Shown: positions 6,247 to 20,100, numbered from the stretch's first letter. The stretch is 47,447 bases of DNA from Gammaproteobacteria bacterium (GCA_012728415.1 JAAYFD010000041.1:1-47447), one strand, 5' to 3'. The notes: a model not told the origin generated them from the sequence alone. A program made the numbers and translations.

Positions 6247-8376
6247 ATGGCTGACTTACTCAACATTGGCCTGTCTGGCCTGAGTGCCGCAAAAACCAAC
6301 CTGTCAGTGGTCGGACACAACATCACCAACGTGAATACGCCCGGTTATAGCCGTCAAGACACGGTCCAGGTTACCCGACCGCCGCAGTTTTCCGGCGCAG
6401 GCTTCATTGGTTCTGGTACCAGTCTGACCGACATTCGTCGTACGTACAGTGAGTTTCTGACCACCCAGCTGCGTTCAAGCACGGCTCTTAACAGTGACGT
6501 CAAAGCCTATAAAAGCCAGATCGACCAGCTTGACTCGCTGCTGGCTGGAACCACTACCGGTATTACACCTGCGATGAAGTCGTTTTTTTCGGCCATGCAA
6601 ACAGCTGCCGAAGATCCGGCGAACATTCCCGCCCGTCAGCTGGTGTTGGCAGAAAGCGAGGGTCTGGCCCGGCGTTTTAATAATATTTACGACAATATCA
6701 ACTCGCAAAACGAATTCATCAACAAGCAGATGGTGGTGACTGGTGACCAGATCAACCGTTTGGCCAAGTCAATTGCGTCATACAATGAGGCCATTGCCAA
6801 GGTGGGGTCGAGCGGCCATCCACCCAACGATTTGCTTGATCAACGTGATGAGGCGATTCGCCAGCTGTCTACTTTTATAGGTGTGACTGTTGTGCCGCAA
6901 GATGACAACAGCATGAACCTGTTTATCGGCTCCGGCCAGCCGCTGGTAGTTGGCAGCAGGAATAACAGTATTGAGGTGACACAGGGCCGGGGTGACCCAA
7001 TGCGCTTTGATATAAATTTTGTCAGTGGCGGCTCCAGACAGAATATCACCAGTATGGTTACAGGCGGCGAGATGGGCGGGCTGGTGCGTTACCGTGATGA
7101 AGTGCTGGATCCGACCTTGAATGCCATGGGCCGGCTGGCGCTGGCCATTGCTGATGAAATCAATCGTCAGCTGGGTCAAGGGCTGGATTTAAAGGGAAAT
7201 GTCGGGGCTGCCTTGTTCCAGGATATTAACGACCCACAACTGGCTGCTTTGCGTGTCCGTCCGATGAGCGACAACAGTAGCGATATCAGTGGGTCGTTAA
7301 ATATTCATAATACCCAACTGTTGACCACCAGTGATTATCAGTTGGAATATGATGCGGCCAACAACAGCTATAGTGCGCGCCGTCTGAGCGATGGTGCACC
7401 CATCACCGTGACCTTAGACGCGCAAAGTGGCCAGCTAAGTCTTCTAAGTCTTGCCGATACCCAAGGCCGCGATCAGGGCTTTACTGTCACCATGTTGGGA
7501 ACACCGGGTCATGGTGACCAGTTTGTGCTGCAGCCAACCCGGCGTGGTGCCAACGACATTGCCAGCGAACTGGACCAGGCTGACCAGCTGGCTTTTGCTG
7601 CACCGTTGCGTAGTGAGGCCAGTTTGCAAAACAAGGGTACCGGCAGCATTGGCCAGCCCTCGGTGGACATGGTGCTGGATCCGAATAATTTGCCGATGGA
7701 CAACTTTGTTGCAGATGCCTTGAGCAAGACACTCTTGGCAGCTATTGATAACATTCAACTGAAATACAACAGTACGACTGGCGAGATGGATTTTGTCGCT
7801 CCATCATTGCCGTCAGGCATTACCATTACCATTACAACTGTACCTGAAGAAGGTGCAGGTGCTCCCACGGTAATCGGATCGTTACCTTTTACACCGGGAC
7901 AAAGCAATCAGTTGTCTTATGCAATTCGGGTCGATGATGGGTCGAATTTGCAAAGCTATACGGTTACCCAAACGCTCAGCGGTCGTCCAGAGCAGGGTGA
8001 TACCTTCGACATCAGTTTTAACAAGCACGGCGTGTCCGACAACCGCAACGCCCTGAAGCTTGCTGACCTGCAAAACAAGCAGGTAGTCGGGGTGGATGCC
8101 AACATCAAGGACATTGCCACCGGCATGAGCTTTACCGATGACTATGGTGACACGATTGAGCGTGTTGGTACGCTGACTGCGCAGGCGCGCCAGGACGAGA
8201 TCGCCACCGATGCGGTACTGAAACAGGCCACCGACAACCGGGATTCATTGTCGGGCGTCAACCTGGACGAAGAGGCGGCTAAACTGATCCAGTTTGAGCA
8301 GTACTATAACGCATCAGCCCAAGTCATCCAGGTTGCACGTACCCTGTTTGATACATTGATCAGTACGTTTAGGTGA
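6247..8376 (+). CDS. flgK: Flagellar hook-associated protein 1 FlgK
   Basis: FlgK forms the first ring of the hook-filament junction. The 709-residue product has the conserved N-terminal helix (LLNIGLSGLSAAKTNLSVVG, then NITNVNTPGYSRQ) and the C-terminal heptad region beginning GVNLDEEAAKLIQFEQYYNA, which form the D0 domain of flagellar axial proteins. The middle (about 200-620) is variable surface sequence, and the length is ordinary for pseudomonads. GAGGTGA lies just before the ATG. It is co-transcribed with flgJ; the usual partner flgL is displaced by an inserted methyltransferase gene. Confidence 0.95.
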   Translation: MADLLNIGLSGLSAAKTNLSVVGHNITNVNTPGYSRQDTVQVTRPPQFSGAGFIGSGTSLTDIRRTYSEFLTTQLRSSTALNSDVKAYKSQIDQLDSLLAGTTTGITPAMKSFFSAMQTAAEDPANIPARQLVLAESEGLARRFNNIYDNINSQNEFINKQMVVTGDQINRLAKSIASYNEAIAKVGSSGHPPNDLLDQRDEAIRQLSTFIGVTVVPQDDNSMNLFIGSGQPLVVGSRNNSIEVTQGRGDPMRFDINFVSGGSRQNITSMVTGGEMGGLVRYRDEVLDPTLNAMGRLALAIADEINRQLGQGLDLKGNVGAALFQDINDPQLAALRVRPMSDNSSDISGSLNIHNTQLLTTSDYQLEYDAANNSYSARRLSDGAPITVTLDAQSGQLSLLSLADTQGRDQGFTVTMLGTPGHGDQFVLQPTRRGANDIASELDQADQLAFAAPLRSEASLQNKGTGSIGQPSVDMVLDPNNLPMDNFVADALSKTLLAAIDNIQLKYNSTTGEMDFVAPSLPSGITITITTVPEEGAGAPTVIGSLPFTPGQSNQLSYAIRVDDGSNLQSYTVTQTLSGRPEQGDTFDISFNKHGVSDNRNALKLADLQNKQVVGVDANIKDIATGMSFTDDYGDTIERVGTLTAQARQDEIATDAVLKQATDNRDSLSGVNLDEEAAKLIQFEQYYNASAQVIQVARTLFDTLISTFR

Positions 8377-8649
8377 TGTTTTCGCAGGGTCCTTTGTAAA
8401 CGTATTTAATAAGCGGCGACTGATGTGGTCAATGTTGCGGTGAGCACATGTCCTGCGCTGTGCTGGAGCCTTCCAAGTATCAGCCCGCCTTTGCTGGCAG
8501 ACAGGATCAGAGTCAGCGAGTGAAGGAAGATACCTTACTTTATTTACAAACCAGATCCTGATCATGAGTTTGCACAGCAGGCTGCAGGTACAGTCAACCT
8601 CCTGAATTCAATATGGGCTGTACAGACCCGAAAATTACAGGAGAACAGC

Positions 8650-9213
8650 ATGACCGATCTTAACAACCGCTATGGCATGAACCCACCCCATAGCGAAGTG
8701 GTTAGCGCTTGTCAGCTTATCGCACCCTGCAAGGCGCTTGACATGGGGTGCTCCAGTGGCCGTAATGCCTTGTACCTGAGCCAGTTGGGCTTTGCTGTCA
8801 CTGCTGTTGACAACAACCCCAATGCCATTCATATGCTGCAGTCGATCGCTGATCAAGAAGGACTGGATAATATCGAGCCGCGGGTTTATGACCTCAACGA
8901 AGCCTGCCTGGACGCCGACTATGGCTTTATTGCCTGCACCGTGACCTTGATGTTTCTTGATCCGGATCGTGTTGATGCGGTGATTGCTGATATGCAGCAG
9001 CGCACCTTGCCGGGTGGCTACAACCTGATTGTCTGCGCCATGGATACCGCAGCATATCCGTGCCCGGTGGGTTTTCCGTTTACCCTGGGAGAAGGCGAGC
9101 TGAGCGAGGCCTACCAGGGCTGGGAGCTGGTCAAGTACAATGAGGATGTAGGTACCATGCACAATGGTGCCAGGCTCCAGTTTGCCACCCTGTTAGCGCG
9201 CAAACCGGAGTAG
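8650..9213 (+). CDS. tehB: TehB-like SAM-dependent methyltransferase
   Basis: The 187-residue product is a class I methyltransferase with the SAM-binding motif LDMGCSSGRNALYLSQLGF near residues 31-49 and the acidic VDNNP at the end of the second strand. The second half follows E. coli TehB closely (LMFL, MQQRTLPGGYNLIV, AMDTAAYPCPVGFPF, VKYNEDVG). TehB methylates tellurite and selenite species, though the native substrate is uncertain. An AGGAG lies 8 nt before the ATG. No tehA is present. The gene sits between flgK and flgL, which normally adjoin; a link to flagellar methylation is possible but unsupported, and simple insertion is more likely. Confidence 0.88.
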   Translation: MTDLNNRYGMNPPHSEVVSACQLIAPCKALDMGCSSGRNALYLSQLGFAVTAVDNNPNAIHMLQSIADQEGLDNIEPRVYDLNEACLDADYGFIACTVTLMFLDPDRVDAVIADMQQRTLPGGYNLIVCAMDTAAYPCPVGFPFTLGEGELSEAYQGWELVKYNEDVGTMHNGARLQFATLLARKPE

Positions 9214-9357
9214 CCGTCCGTGCCCGTACGTCTGTTATCAGTCAGTGAGTGGGCAGGCTCATAATAAGCAAAAAATGATAGGCAGATAAGGGACAGGCAG
9301 GAAGCAAGCAAAAATCCCGAATGGGCAGTATGGTTGTACGGGATGGTTATCTTGTGC

Positions 9358-9374
9358 TGGCATAAAACCTGCTT
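9358..9374 (+). promoter_or_regulatory. Possible sigma-54 promoter upstream of flgL
   Basis: TGGCATA, four bases, then CTGCTT keep the essential GG and GC elements ten bases apart. The match outside these positions is weaker than for the flgJ promoter. A start near 9384 would leave about 80 nt of leader before flgL. The inserted tehB gene would make a separate promoter necessary. Confidence 0.45.
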
Positions 9375-9403
9375 GGTTTTTTGCAGATAGACTGATACAG
9401 CTA

Positions 9404-9425
9404 AAGTGCCAATTAATCGGCACTT
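9404..9425. repeat. 22-bp palindrome in the flgL leader
   Basis: Perfect 7-base arms AAGTGCC (9404-9410) and GGCACTT (9419-9425) flank a spacer of 8 that itself contains the palindrome ATTAAT. It lies between the possible sigma-54 promoter and the flgL Shine-Dalgarno. It could be a protein operator or an RNA hairpin; no T-run follows, so it is not an intrinsic terminator. Confidence 0.5.
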
Positions 9426-9464
9426 GGGCAAACCGGGCCATATTCCGGCCAAAGGAGCAACACA

Positions 9465-10706
9465 ATGCGTATTTCCAGCCAGCAGGCATTTAACCTTGGT
9501 GTAAAAGGCATACAAAACAACTATGCCGAGCTGATTCGTACTCAGCAGCAGATCAGCACCGGTAACCGGATCTTGACGCCGGCCGATGACCCGGTGGCAT
9601 CCGTACGCCTGATGCAGCTGGAGCAGCAGCAAAATATGCTTGGTCAGTACAAGGATAACTTGGTGGCCGCCAACAACAGTCTGGTGCAGGAAGAGTCGGT
9701 GCTCAACTCGGTCAATGACATCATGCAGCGCATCCGGGTGCTGGCGGAGGAGGCAGGCAACGGTGCACTGAGCCAGTCGGACCGCCAGTCGATTGCCGCC
9801 GAGCTGCGCGAGCGCGAAGACGAGCTGCTCGGCCTGATGAATACCAAAAATGCCCGTGGCGAGTACCTGTTTTCCGGCTTTCAGGGCAAGACCCAGCCGT
9901 TTGTGCGCCAGGGTGACGGCAGCTTTGTTTACATGGGTGACGAAGGCCAGCGCAAGTTGCAAGTGGCCAGCTCGCTGGATATCCCTATCAGTGACAACGG
10001 CAAGAAGGTGTTTCAGAACGTTACCAATGCGGCGCGTCTGGATGCCACATATACTCAGCCAGCTGGTTCCAGCCTGACGGTATCAAGTCCGTTAGTACAG
10101 GATGAAATAGCTTACGCCAGTGCTCCGGGCTATCCGGATAGCCAGTTTGTAATTAGCTTCGATCCGGCCAATCCCAAAAATTATGAAATTGTTGAAACCA
10201 GCACCGGGACTTCACTGCAAACCGGTAGCATGGATGATGACGATAAGTTGCATGACACGCTGGTGTTTGCCGGCGTTGTTGTTCATCTTGATGGCGTGCC
10301 TGACGGCACTGAAACTATCAGCATCAAGGCCGATCCGGCGCGTGAAAAACAAGGCGTGCTCGACACCATCTACCAGCTGCGCACGGCGCTGGAGAACAAT
10401 ACCGATAGCCCAGAAGGCAGCCGCGCCACTCGTGATGCTGTGGCCGCCGCCATCACCAACATCGACCACGCCATGGTTACCATTGACCAGACCCGTGGCG
10501 ACATCGGTGCACGTATGAACATCATCGAAACAACCCAGACTAACAACGAAGATGTTACGTTGGTCAATCAGGCCGTACAGGCCGAATTGCGGGAGGTGGA
10601 CTATCCGGAAGCCTTATCCAAATTGGCATTTCAGAGCATCATTCTTGAAGCCGCCCAGCAGAGTTATGTCAAGGTCAGCAATCTGAACCTGTTCAACAAG
10701 ATGTAA
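9465..10706 (+). CDS. flgL: Flagellar hook-associated protein 3 FlgL
   Basis: FlgL is the second hook-filament junction protein. The 413-residue sequence starts MRISSQQAFNLGVKGIQNNY and continues with LIRTQQQISTGNRILTPADDPVAS, the flagellin-like D0/D1 helix. It ends with the matching C-terminal helix (LSKLAFQSIILEAAQQSYVKVSNLNLFNKM). GGAG lies 9 nt before the ATG. It has its own leader because tehB separates it from flgK. The flagellin genes that often follow flgL in pseudomonads are not present; a two-component pair follows instead. Confidence 0.95.
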   Translation: MRISSQQAFNLGVKGIQNNYAELIRTQQQISTGNRILTPADDPVASVRLMQLEQQQNMLGQYKDNLVAANNSLVQEESVLNSVNDIMQRIRVLAEEAGNGALSQSDRQSIAAELREREDELLGLMNTKNARGEYLFSGFQGKTQPFVRQGDGSFVYMGDEGQRKLQVASSLDIPISDNGKKVFQNVTNAARLDATYTQPAGSSLTVSSPLVQDEIAYASAPGYPDSQFVISFDPANPKNYEIVETSTGTSLQTGSMDDDDKLHDTLVFAGVVVHLDGVPDGTETISIKADPAREKQGVLDTIYQLRTALENNTDSPEGSRATRDAVAAAITNIDHAMVTIDQTRGDIGARMNIIETTQTNNEDVTLVNQAVQAELREVDYPEALSKLAFQSIILEAAQQSYVKVSNLNLFNKM

Positions 10707-10794
10707 GCCGGCAAAGTAAAGGGTCTGGTACAAATTCACTCACGCTCATTCTTTCGAAGCAACCTATCTGACTGGCTTTTGCAGCTTCTGCCCG

Positions 10795-10828
10795 CCAGAC
10801 AGTTTATAATCGTATCAGATTTGTCTGG
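10795..10828 (+). promoter_or_regulatory. Possible promoter with inverted repeat before the response regulator gene
   Basis: A perfect -10 hexamer TATAAT (10805-10810) lies between inverted arms CCAGACA (10795-10801) and TGTCTGG (10822-10828). No good -35 is at the proper distance, so activation by a factor binding the repeat is possible. It is about 100 nt upstream of the preferred start codon. Confidence 0.4.
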
Positions 10829-10912
10829 ATTGCTCTTGTAGCCGGAATGCGCAAGCTGCCGGAAGTTGCAGGGCCATATTTTTTTGGTGTGCATGCCGGA
10901 TGGGATACCCAA

Positions 10913-12493
10913 ATGATGATCAATTTCAGCAGAATGCGCTTCCTTGTAGTGGACGACTTTTCCGAGTTTCGTAGCTCAATTCGAGGTGTTCTCGGGCTAC
11001 TGGCAGTGCAGCAAATTGATATGGCGGCCAATGGTGAAGAGGTTTTGGAGCTGTGTCGACGCAACCGTTATGATGTCATTTTACACGACTATAACCTGGG
11101 CAAGGGAGCGAGCGGGCAACAGATATTGGAGCGGTTGCACGCAGAAAGGTTGCTGTCACCGCATTGCATTTTCATTATGGTGACGGCAGAAAACACCCAG
11201 GCGATGGTGCTGGCCGCTCTTGAATGTGAGCCGGACGATTACTTGAGTAAGCCTTTCAGCAAGGTTGCCCTGCAAACCCGGCTGGAGCGAATGGTACGGC
11301 GCAAGCGCGTGTTGGCTCCGGTGTTGACAGCAGTGGAGGCGGGCGATAATGAACAGGTAATACAGGCGTGTCAGGCTATTGAGGCAGAAGATCAGCGTCA
11401 TGCGGTGCTGTGTCAACGTTACAAGGCTGATGCCCTGTTTCTGCTGGGCCGCTACACCGAACTGGAGAAAATGCTGGAGCAACAGGTGCGCAGCCGGCCA
11501 GCCAACTGGAATGTGCAGCGTTTGGCCAGGCTGTGGCTGCAGCAGGGCCGGTATCAGCAGTTGACCCCTTTGCTTGATGCGGCTATGCGCCAGTTTCCAC
11601 TGATGCCGGAGCTGTACGATATACAGGCACAGATGTACGCAAACGAGAACGACCTCAAGAGCATGGTCCGCGCACTTCAGCAAGCAGTGGCCTTGTCACC
11701 CAACACCTTGCGTCGGCAAATTTCCCTGGCACAGCATGCCTGGCTGGCTGGCGAGAAGGACATAGCTGCTCATGCCATTCGTCAATGCTGGGAAAATGGA
11801 CGCTATTCGATTGCCTTTGATGTTGAGCTGCTATGGCAGCTATCTTCCATTTTGCTGACGAATAACAGGGGGCGTGCGGCTGAAGAGTTGCAAAACTGGC
11901 TGAAGTTGCTGGAACGCCGGGATATGCAGACCCCGTTGTTGCTGCCGGCAATCAGGTTGTTACGACTGATATTGGAAGAGCAAAAGCGGGGTGACTCTAT
12001 ACAGGCGCAAGAGGTTGCTGACAGGATTTGCATGCAACTGGATGGCTACACCGCTGTTACTCTTTTGCAGCTGGGTGACTGGCTGCAGCAGCTGGGCCAG
12101 GCTGCTGCTGCTGCGCGATGCTGGCAGGCTTGTGCTGACCGTCATGAAGCTGTTACTGGCGTGCCTGAGCAGTTGGAGATGCGGCTGGGAGGGTATTCGG
12201 CGGGCGTGGCAATACGCAGAACACAGAAAATGCGGGAGGCGGTGGCGCTTCAGTTGAATGAGCAGCCGGAGCAGGCTGCAGGGCTGCTTCACCAGTTGCT
12301 GCAGGAGCAGCCGAAGCAAATTGCGCTGAATATGGCTGCAATACAGCTATACATCGGACATGCTGCTGGGGATACTGCTGCCATGACTTCACTAAAAGAG
12401 TGCCTGCAGCGTATTGGCCGGCTGTCACCACTGGAGCCGGATGCTTTGGAGTTTTCCCGGCTTAACAACCCGCTGGAGAAACGGGCATGGTAA
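10913..12493 (+). CDS. Response regulator with receiver domain and TPR-like C-terminal region
   Basis: The product of about 526 residues begins with a CheY-like receiver (about 8-130): acidic pair Asp14-Asp15, phospho-acceptor Asp59 in ILHDYNL, the switch Thr in IMVTAEN and the Lys in YLSKPF. The remainder is helical with repeated Ala/Leu/Gln-rich segments resembling degenerate tetratricopeptide repeats. No DNA-binding, GGDEF, EAL or HD-GYP motif is visible, so output is probably through protein-protein contacts. Similar TPR-containing response regulators occur in pseudomonads. The start at 10913 fits the receiver fold; an ATG at 10847 in frame would add 22 residues. It overlaps the next kinase gene by 7 nt, so the two form a pair. 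The signal and targets are unknown. Confidence 0.8.
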   Translation: MMINFSRMRFLVVDDFSEFRSSIRGVLGLLAVQQIDMAANGEEVLELCRRNRYDVILHDYNLGKGASGQQILERLHAERLLSPHCIFIMVTAENTQAMVLAALECEPDDYLSKPFSKVALQTRLERMVRRKRVLAPVLTAVEAGDNEQVIQACQAIEAEDQRHAVLCQRYKADALFLLGRYTELEKMLEQQVRSRPANWNVQRLARLWLQQGRYQQLTPLLDAAMRQFPLMPELYDIQAQMYANENDLKSMVRALQQAVALSPNTLRRQISLAQHAWLAGEKDIAAHAIRQCWENGRYSIAFDVELLWQLSSILLTNNRGRAAEELQNWLKLLERRDMQTPLLLPAIRLLRLILEEQKRGDSIQAQEVADRICMQLDGYTAVTLLQLGDWLQQLGQAAAAARCWQACADRHEAVTGVPEQLEMRLGGYSAGVAIRRTQKMREAVALQLNEQPEQAAGLLHQLLQEQPKQIALNMAAIQLYIGHAAGDTAAMTSLKECLQRIGRLSPLEPDALEFSRLNNPLEKRAW

Positions 12494-13188
12494 AGCAGAT
12501 CGATTTTTCCACGCTGATGGCATCCAGCGTGCATGACATGAAAAACATCATTGCCGCTGTCAGTCAGGCCTATGAGAGCTTGGTGGCGCAGCTGCCGCCC
12601 GAACTGCAACAGTCGGCCGAGGTGCGTCTGATTGAGCGTGAATCGCTGCGGCTGGACGGTATGTTGGTGCAACTGCTGGGCATGTATAAGTTTGAGCATG
12701 GTCAGCTGAGCCTGCAAAGTGAGTATTGTCGGGTGGATGACCTGTTTGAAGACCTGCATAACCGCCATGCCGAATTGCTGCAATACCGTCAGGTGGAGCT
12801 ACGTATTGAGCTGGATGATCCTGATCTGGAAGGATTTTTTGACCGCAATCTGATTGTGACCGTGCTGGATAATGCGCTGGGTAATGCACTCAACCATTGC
12901 CGTTCGGCGATCTGCCTGCATGCACGGGCAGGTGAGGGCGGCATTGTGCTGAGCCTGTGCGATGACGGGCCGGGTTACCCAGAAGCGATGCTGGGGCCGG
13001 TGCGTGAGCGCGATGCCAGCGGCATCGACCGTAGCAGCGGCAGCACTGGGCTGGGCCTGTATTTTGCCGCCAGTATTGTGGCCATGCACGATCAGTCCGG
13101 CTGCGAAGCGGGGCTGGAATTGAAAAACGGCGGCCCGCTGGGCGGTGCCTGCCTGCAGGTCAGTTTGCCGTTGCCCAGCCTGTTCTAA
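12487..13188 (+). CDS. Small cytoplasmic sensor histidine kinase
   Basis: This 233-residue protein lacks transmembrane and sensor domains. The H-box has His16 in SSVHDMKNIIAAV. The catalytic ATPase domain has the N-box VLDNALGNALNHC (about 123-135), the G1 box CDDGPGYP and the G2 box GSTGLGLYF. It is therefore a minimal HisKA/HATPase kinase that probably phosphorylates Asp59 of the preceding response regulator, with whose gene it overlaps. Input may come from a protein partner, perhaps the TPR region of the regulator itself. It ends before a perfect hairpin shared with the convergent helicase gene. Confidence 0.85.
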   Translation: MVKQIDFSTLMASSVHDMKNIIAAVSQAYESLVAQLPPELQQSAEVRLIERESLRLDGMLVQLLGMYKFEHGQLSLQSEYCRVDDLFEDLHNRHAELLQYRQVELRIELDDPDLEGFFDRNLIVTVLDNALGNALNHCRSAICLHARAGEGGIVLSLCDDGPGYPEAMLGPVRERDASGIDRSSGSTGLGLYFAASIVAMHDQSGCEAGLELKNGGPLGGACLQVSLPLPSLF

Positions 13189-13198
13189 TCGTCTGTAG

Positions 13199-13228
13199 CC
13201 GCCGTGTTAATAGGCATCAACACGGCGG
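13199..13228. terminator. Stem-loop between convergent kinase and helicase genes
   Basis: Perfect ten-base arms CCGCCGTGTT (13199-13208) and AACACGGCGG (13219-13228) enclose a 10-nt loop. It lies 11 nt after the kinase stop and 50 nt after the helicase stop on the other strand. No T-run follows on either side, so termination may be rho-assisted, or it may only protect 3' ends. Confidence 0.5.
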
Positions 13229-13277
13229 TATGGCGCCTAGGCCGCTGTCTCAACGTCTCAGCGCATTGAACAGACGC

Positions 13278-16200
13278 CTAGTGTGCCAACAGCTGCAGCA
13301 GTTCTTCCTTTTCGATAGCGGCGGTGGCTGTGCTGGCGCTGCCAAACAGTGAGTCGGCCAGCGCTTGTTTGTGCTCTTGCATCAGCTGGATGCGCTCTTC
13401 CACCGTGCCGCTGGCGACCAGTTTGTACACGAACACTGGTTTGTCTTGCCCGATACGGTAAGCGCGGTCGGTGGCCTGATTCTCTACTGCGGGATTCCAC
13501 CAAGGGTCCAGATGGATCACGGTATCGGCGGCGGTGAGGTTGAGGCCAGCGCCACCGGCCTTGAGGCTGATCAGAAACATCAAGGTGTTGCCGTTTTGAA
13601 AGGCATCAATGGCTTCCTGGCGCTTGCGGGTGGCCCCGGTCAGCTTGCTGTAGGCAATCCGGTGTTTGCGCAGTAAGTCTTCGACCAGGCCCAGCGCCTG
13701 GGTAAATTGTGAAAACAGCAAAATGCGGCGGCCTTCTTCCAGCATGGCGGGCAGATGGTCGTCGAGCCAGTCCAGTTTGGCGCTGTCGTGCAGGCTGTGT
13801 GCCTGCTCCAGCTTGACCAGCTGCGGCGCAATGCAGGCCTGGCGCAGTTTGAGCAGAGCATCCAAAAAGGCGATATGGCTTTTGGCCAAACCCTGTTTGG
13901 CGACTAGGTCACGGATGTGCTTTTCCATGCTCAGGCGAATGCCTTCATACAGGGCAGCCTGTTTGCTGCCCAGCTCGACGTACTGGGTAATGGTGGTTTT
14001 TTCCGGCAGTTCGGCAGCCACCTGTTGTTTGGTGCGGCGCAGGATAAACGGCGAAATTTTTCTGGCCAGCTCGTTGCGAGCCGTTTCCACGCCGTCTTTT
14101 TCAATGGGATTGCGAAAGACATCATTGAAAAAGCTGCGCCCGTACAGCAAACCGGGCAGGGCAAAATCCATCAGCGACCAGAGCTCGCCCAGGTGATTTT
14201 CCAGCGGTGTGCCCGACAGGCATAGACGCATGCCGGCCTTGAGGCGGCGCGCGCTGATTGCAGTCTTGGTTTGCGGGTTCTTGATGGCCTGGGCTTCATC
14301 CAGCACCGCCAGCGCGTAGGCCTGCGTACTGTGGTAGTCGATATCCAGATGCAGCAGGGCATAGCTGGTAATGATGATATCGGTGCCCTGTTGGCGCGCC
14401 ATCAGGCTATGGCGATCGCTACCGTGCAGGATGCAGGTAGTCAGGTGCGGTGCAAAACGAGCGGCTTCACGCTGCCAGTTGCCCAGCAGGCTGGTGGGCG
14501 CGACCACCAAAACAGGCAAGTGGCTGTGGTTTTGCGCTTTGAGCCAAGCAATAAAGGCCAGCACCTGCAGGGTTTTGCCCAGCCCCATGTCGTCGGCCAA
14601 AATGCCGCCGAGGTGATTACGGTATAAAAAAGCCAGCCAGTTCAGCCCCTGCTGCTGGTAGTCACGCAGTTGTGCTTGGAGCAGTGCGGGGGCAGGGATG
14701 GGCTCGATGCCGCGATAGTTGTTCAGTTGCTCGATCAGCTGGCGGGTTAGCGGTGCGTTGCGCTGATCCAGATCGGGCAGGTCTTCCAGCTGCGCTGCTT
14801 GGTAGAGCGGCAGTTGGAGGACGTGGTTGAGATCGTGCTCCAGCACCAAGCCGCGCAGCAGGCTGTGGATCTGTTGTAGCGGACGGGTGTCGATCTGTAA
14901 CCAGTTGCCTTGGTTGTGCAAAACCATCTGCTCGGGCGCACCCTGTTCCAACCACTGGGTGATCAGTTGGGTGTTGTCCAGTTTGCTGCCATCGTCCATG
15001 GTCAGTTGCAGGCCGAAGTCGAACCAGCCGGGTCCGTTGTCGCTGAGACTAAAGCTGAAACTGGCTTGGCGGGGATTGAACTGGAAGCCGTCATCCTGGC
15101 TGATGCGCCAACCTTGTTCGGCCAAGCGTGGCAGCTGTTCAGTCGTCAGCTGCTGCCAAGCGCTGAAATACTGGCTGAGGCTGTCGGACTGCGGCAGCCA
15201 GTAAAAGTGGGTTTCGTCGATACTGTCCAGCCCCAGTTGCAGGTTGTGCAAGGTTTCCAGCGCCGCCTGCTCGCAGGCCAGATCGCGCTGGATAATCGTC
15301 AGGCGCTCGTCAGTCTGGCGGGTGACGCGCTGTGGGCTATTGTCCTGATAATCGGCGGGCAGGCTGTAGGGGCCGTAGTCGAATTGCAGCTCAATGCAGG
15401 GCAGGGCGTGTTCAGCCAGGGCTTGGATACTGGTGATGCGCGCATGTGGGGTGCACTCGGTAATTTCTTCACAGTCCAGCTGCAGGGGAGCGGGCAGTTG
15501 TTGGTTGTTAAAACGTGAAATTAGGGCGGCGCTGACCTGCGCCAGCCCTTCGTCTGGAATGGTAGGAGCCTTTTGCAAATGTAGAATTTGCTTGGCGTCC
15601 AGATCGCTTAACAGCTCGCCAATACAGGCAGTACTGCGGTCGAAAAACATCAGTGGCTGCGTGTGTATCAGTAACCAGTGGGCGGTATCTTCGAGATTGG
15701 CTTGAAGTTTTTTACCGCCTTCGACAGCGTGCCATTGCCACTCCAAACGGCGGCCTTTTACCAAACTGATCGGCGTGTTGCGATAGTACAAACGGCCGGT
15801 TTTTGCGGCCAGCTGCAGCGCTTTGTGACCGGATGCACCGATAAAAAAGCTGTGTATGCCATTTTGTCGGGTCAGACCGTTGAGTATCTCCAGATCGGTG
15901 GGCGTGATGAACTCGGGCAGGAACATGCGCTCGAAGGGCGGCGACGGCTGATAGGCTTGTTGCTGACCCCAGTTGCCGTCCTTGCGCAGGTAAGCGCGGA
16001 TAAATTCTACGCGCAGACCCGCTCTGGACGGCTCAAGCGTATACAGCAGGTGAAATCTGCCGGTTTCAGGTGCGTGTAATGGCTGGGTGTCGCTGTCTGC
16101 TGGCAGCTGTTGCAGCCAGTCAAGCCAGGCCGGTTGTGCATTAACCTCGCTCAGCCATTGCAGGGCAACGGCCACCACGTGTTTACAGCGGTAGCCCACT

Positions 16201-16401
16201 GGGCAGCTGCAATAGCCGCTCAGTTTGCCGTGTTGCAGTTCGACGCAGGATTCGTAGTAACGCCAACTGCTGCCGCGTACTTCGGCGTAGATAGCATGAT
16301 TCAGCACGTCCAGTGCGCTGACTCGTTGCTGGCGCTGGTAGGTTTGTCCGCGGTTGAATGCCGATGCCCCTGCCATGGCAAGGACATCGGCGCGGGTAAA
16401 A

Positions 16402-16409
<8 letters not shown>
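13278..16409 (-). CDS. SNF2-family DEAD/DEAH helicase with N-terminal SWIM zinc finger
   Basis: The 1043-residue product is a SWI2/SNF2-type DNA translocase. A SWIM zinc finger is near the N-terminus (Cys67, Cys69, Cys75, His77). The C-terminal half carries the ATPase: Walker [13 protein letters not shown], motif [11 protein letters not shown], motif [11 protein letters not shown], motif [23 protein letters not shown] and motif [12 protein letters not shown]. The middle region, about 100-550, is poorly conserved. Such bacterial proteins are thought to remodel DNA or RNA polymerase complexes, but the role is unassigned. The start overlaps the metH stop by 8 nt, so it is probably translated by coupling to metH, an odd functional pairing. 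Confidence 0.9.

Positions 16410-20100
<3,691 letters not shown>

Noticed and set aside
9111..9962. 283-codon minus-strand frame spanning the tehB-flgL gap
   Set aside because: Overlaps the start of flgL and the end of tehB, low complexity, no recognisable domain.
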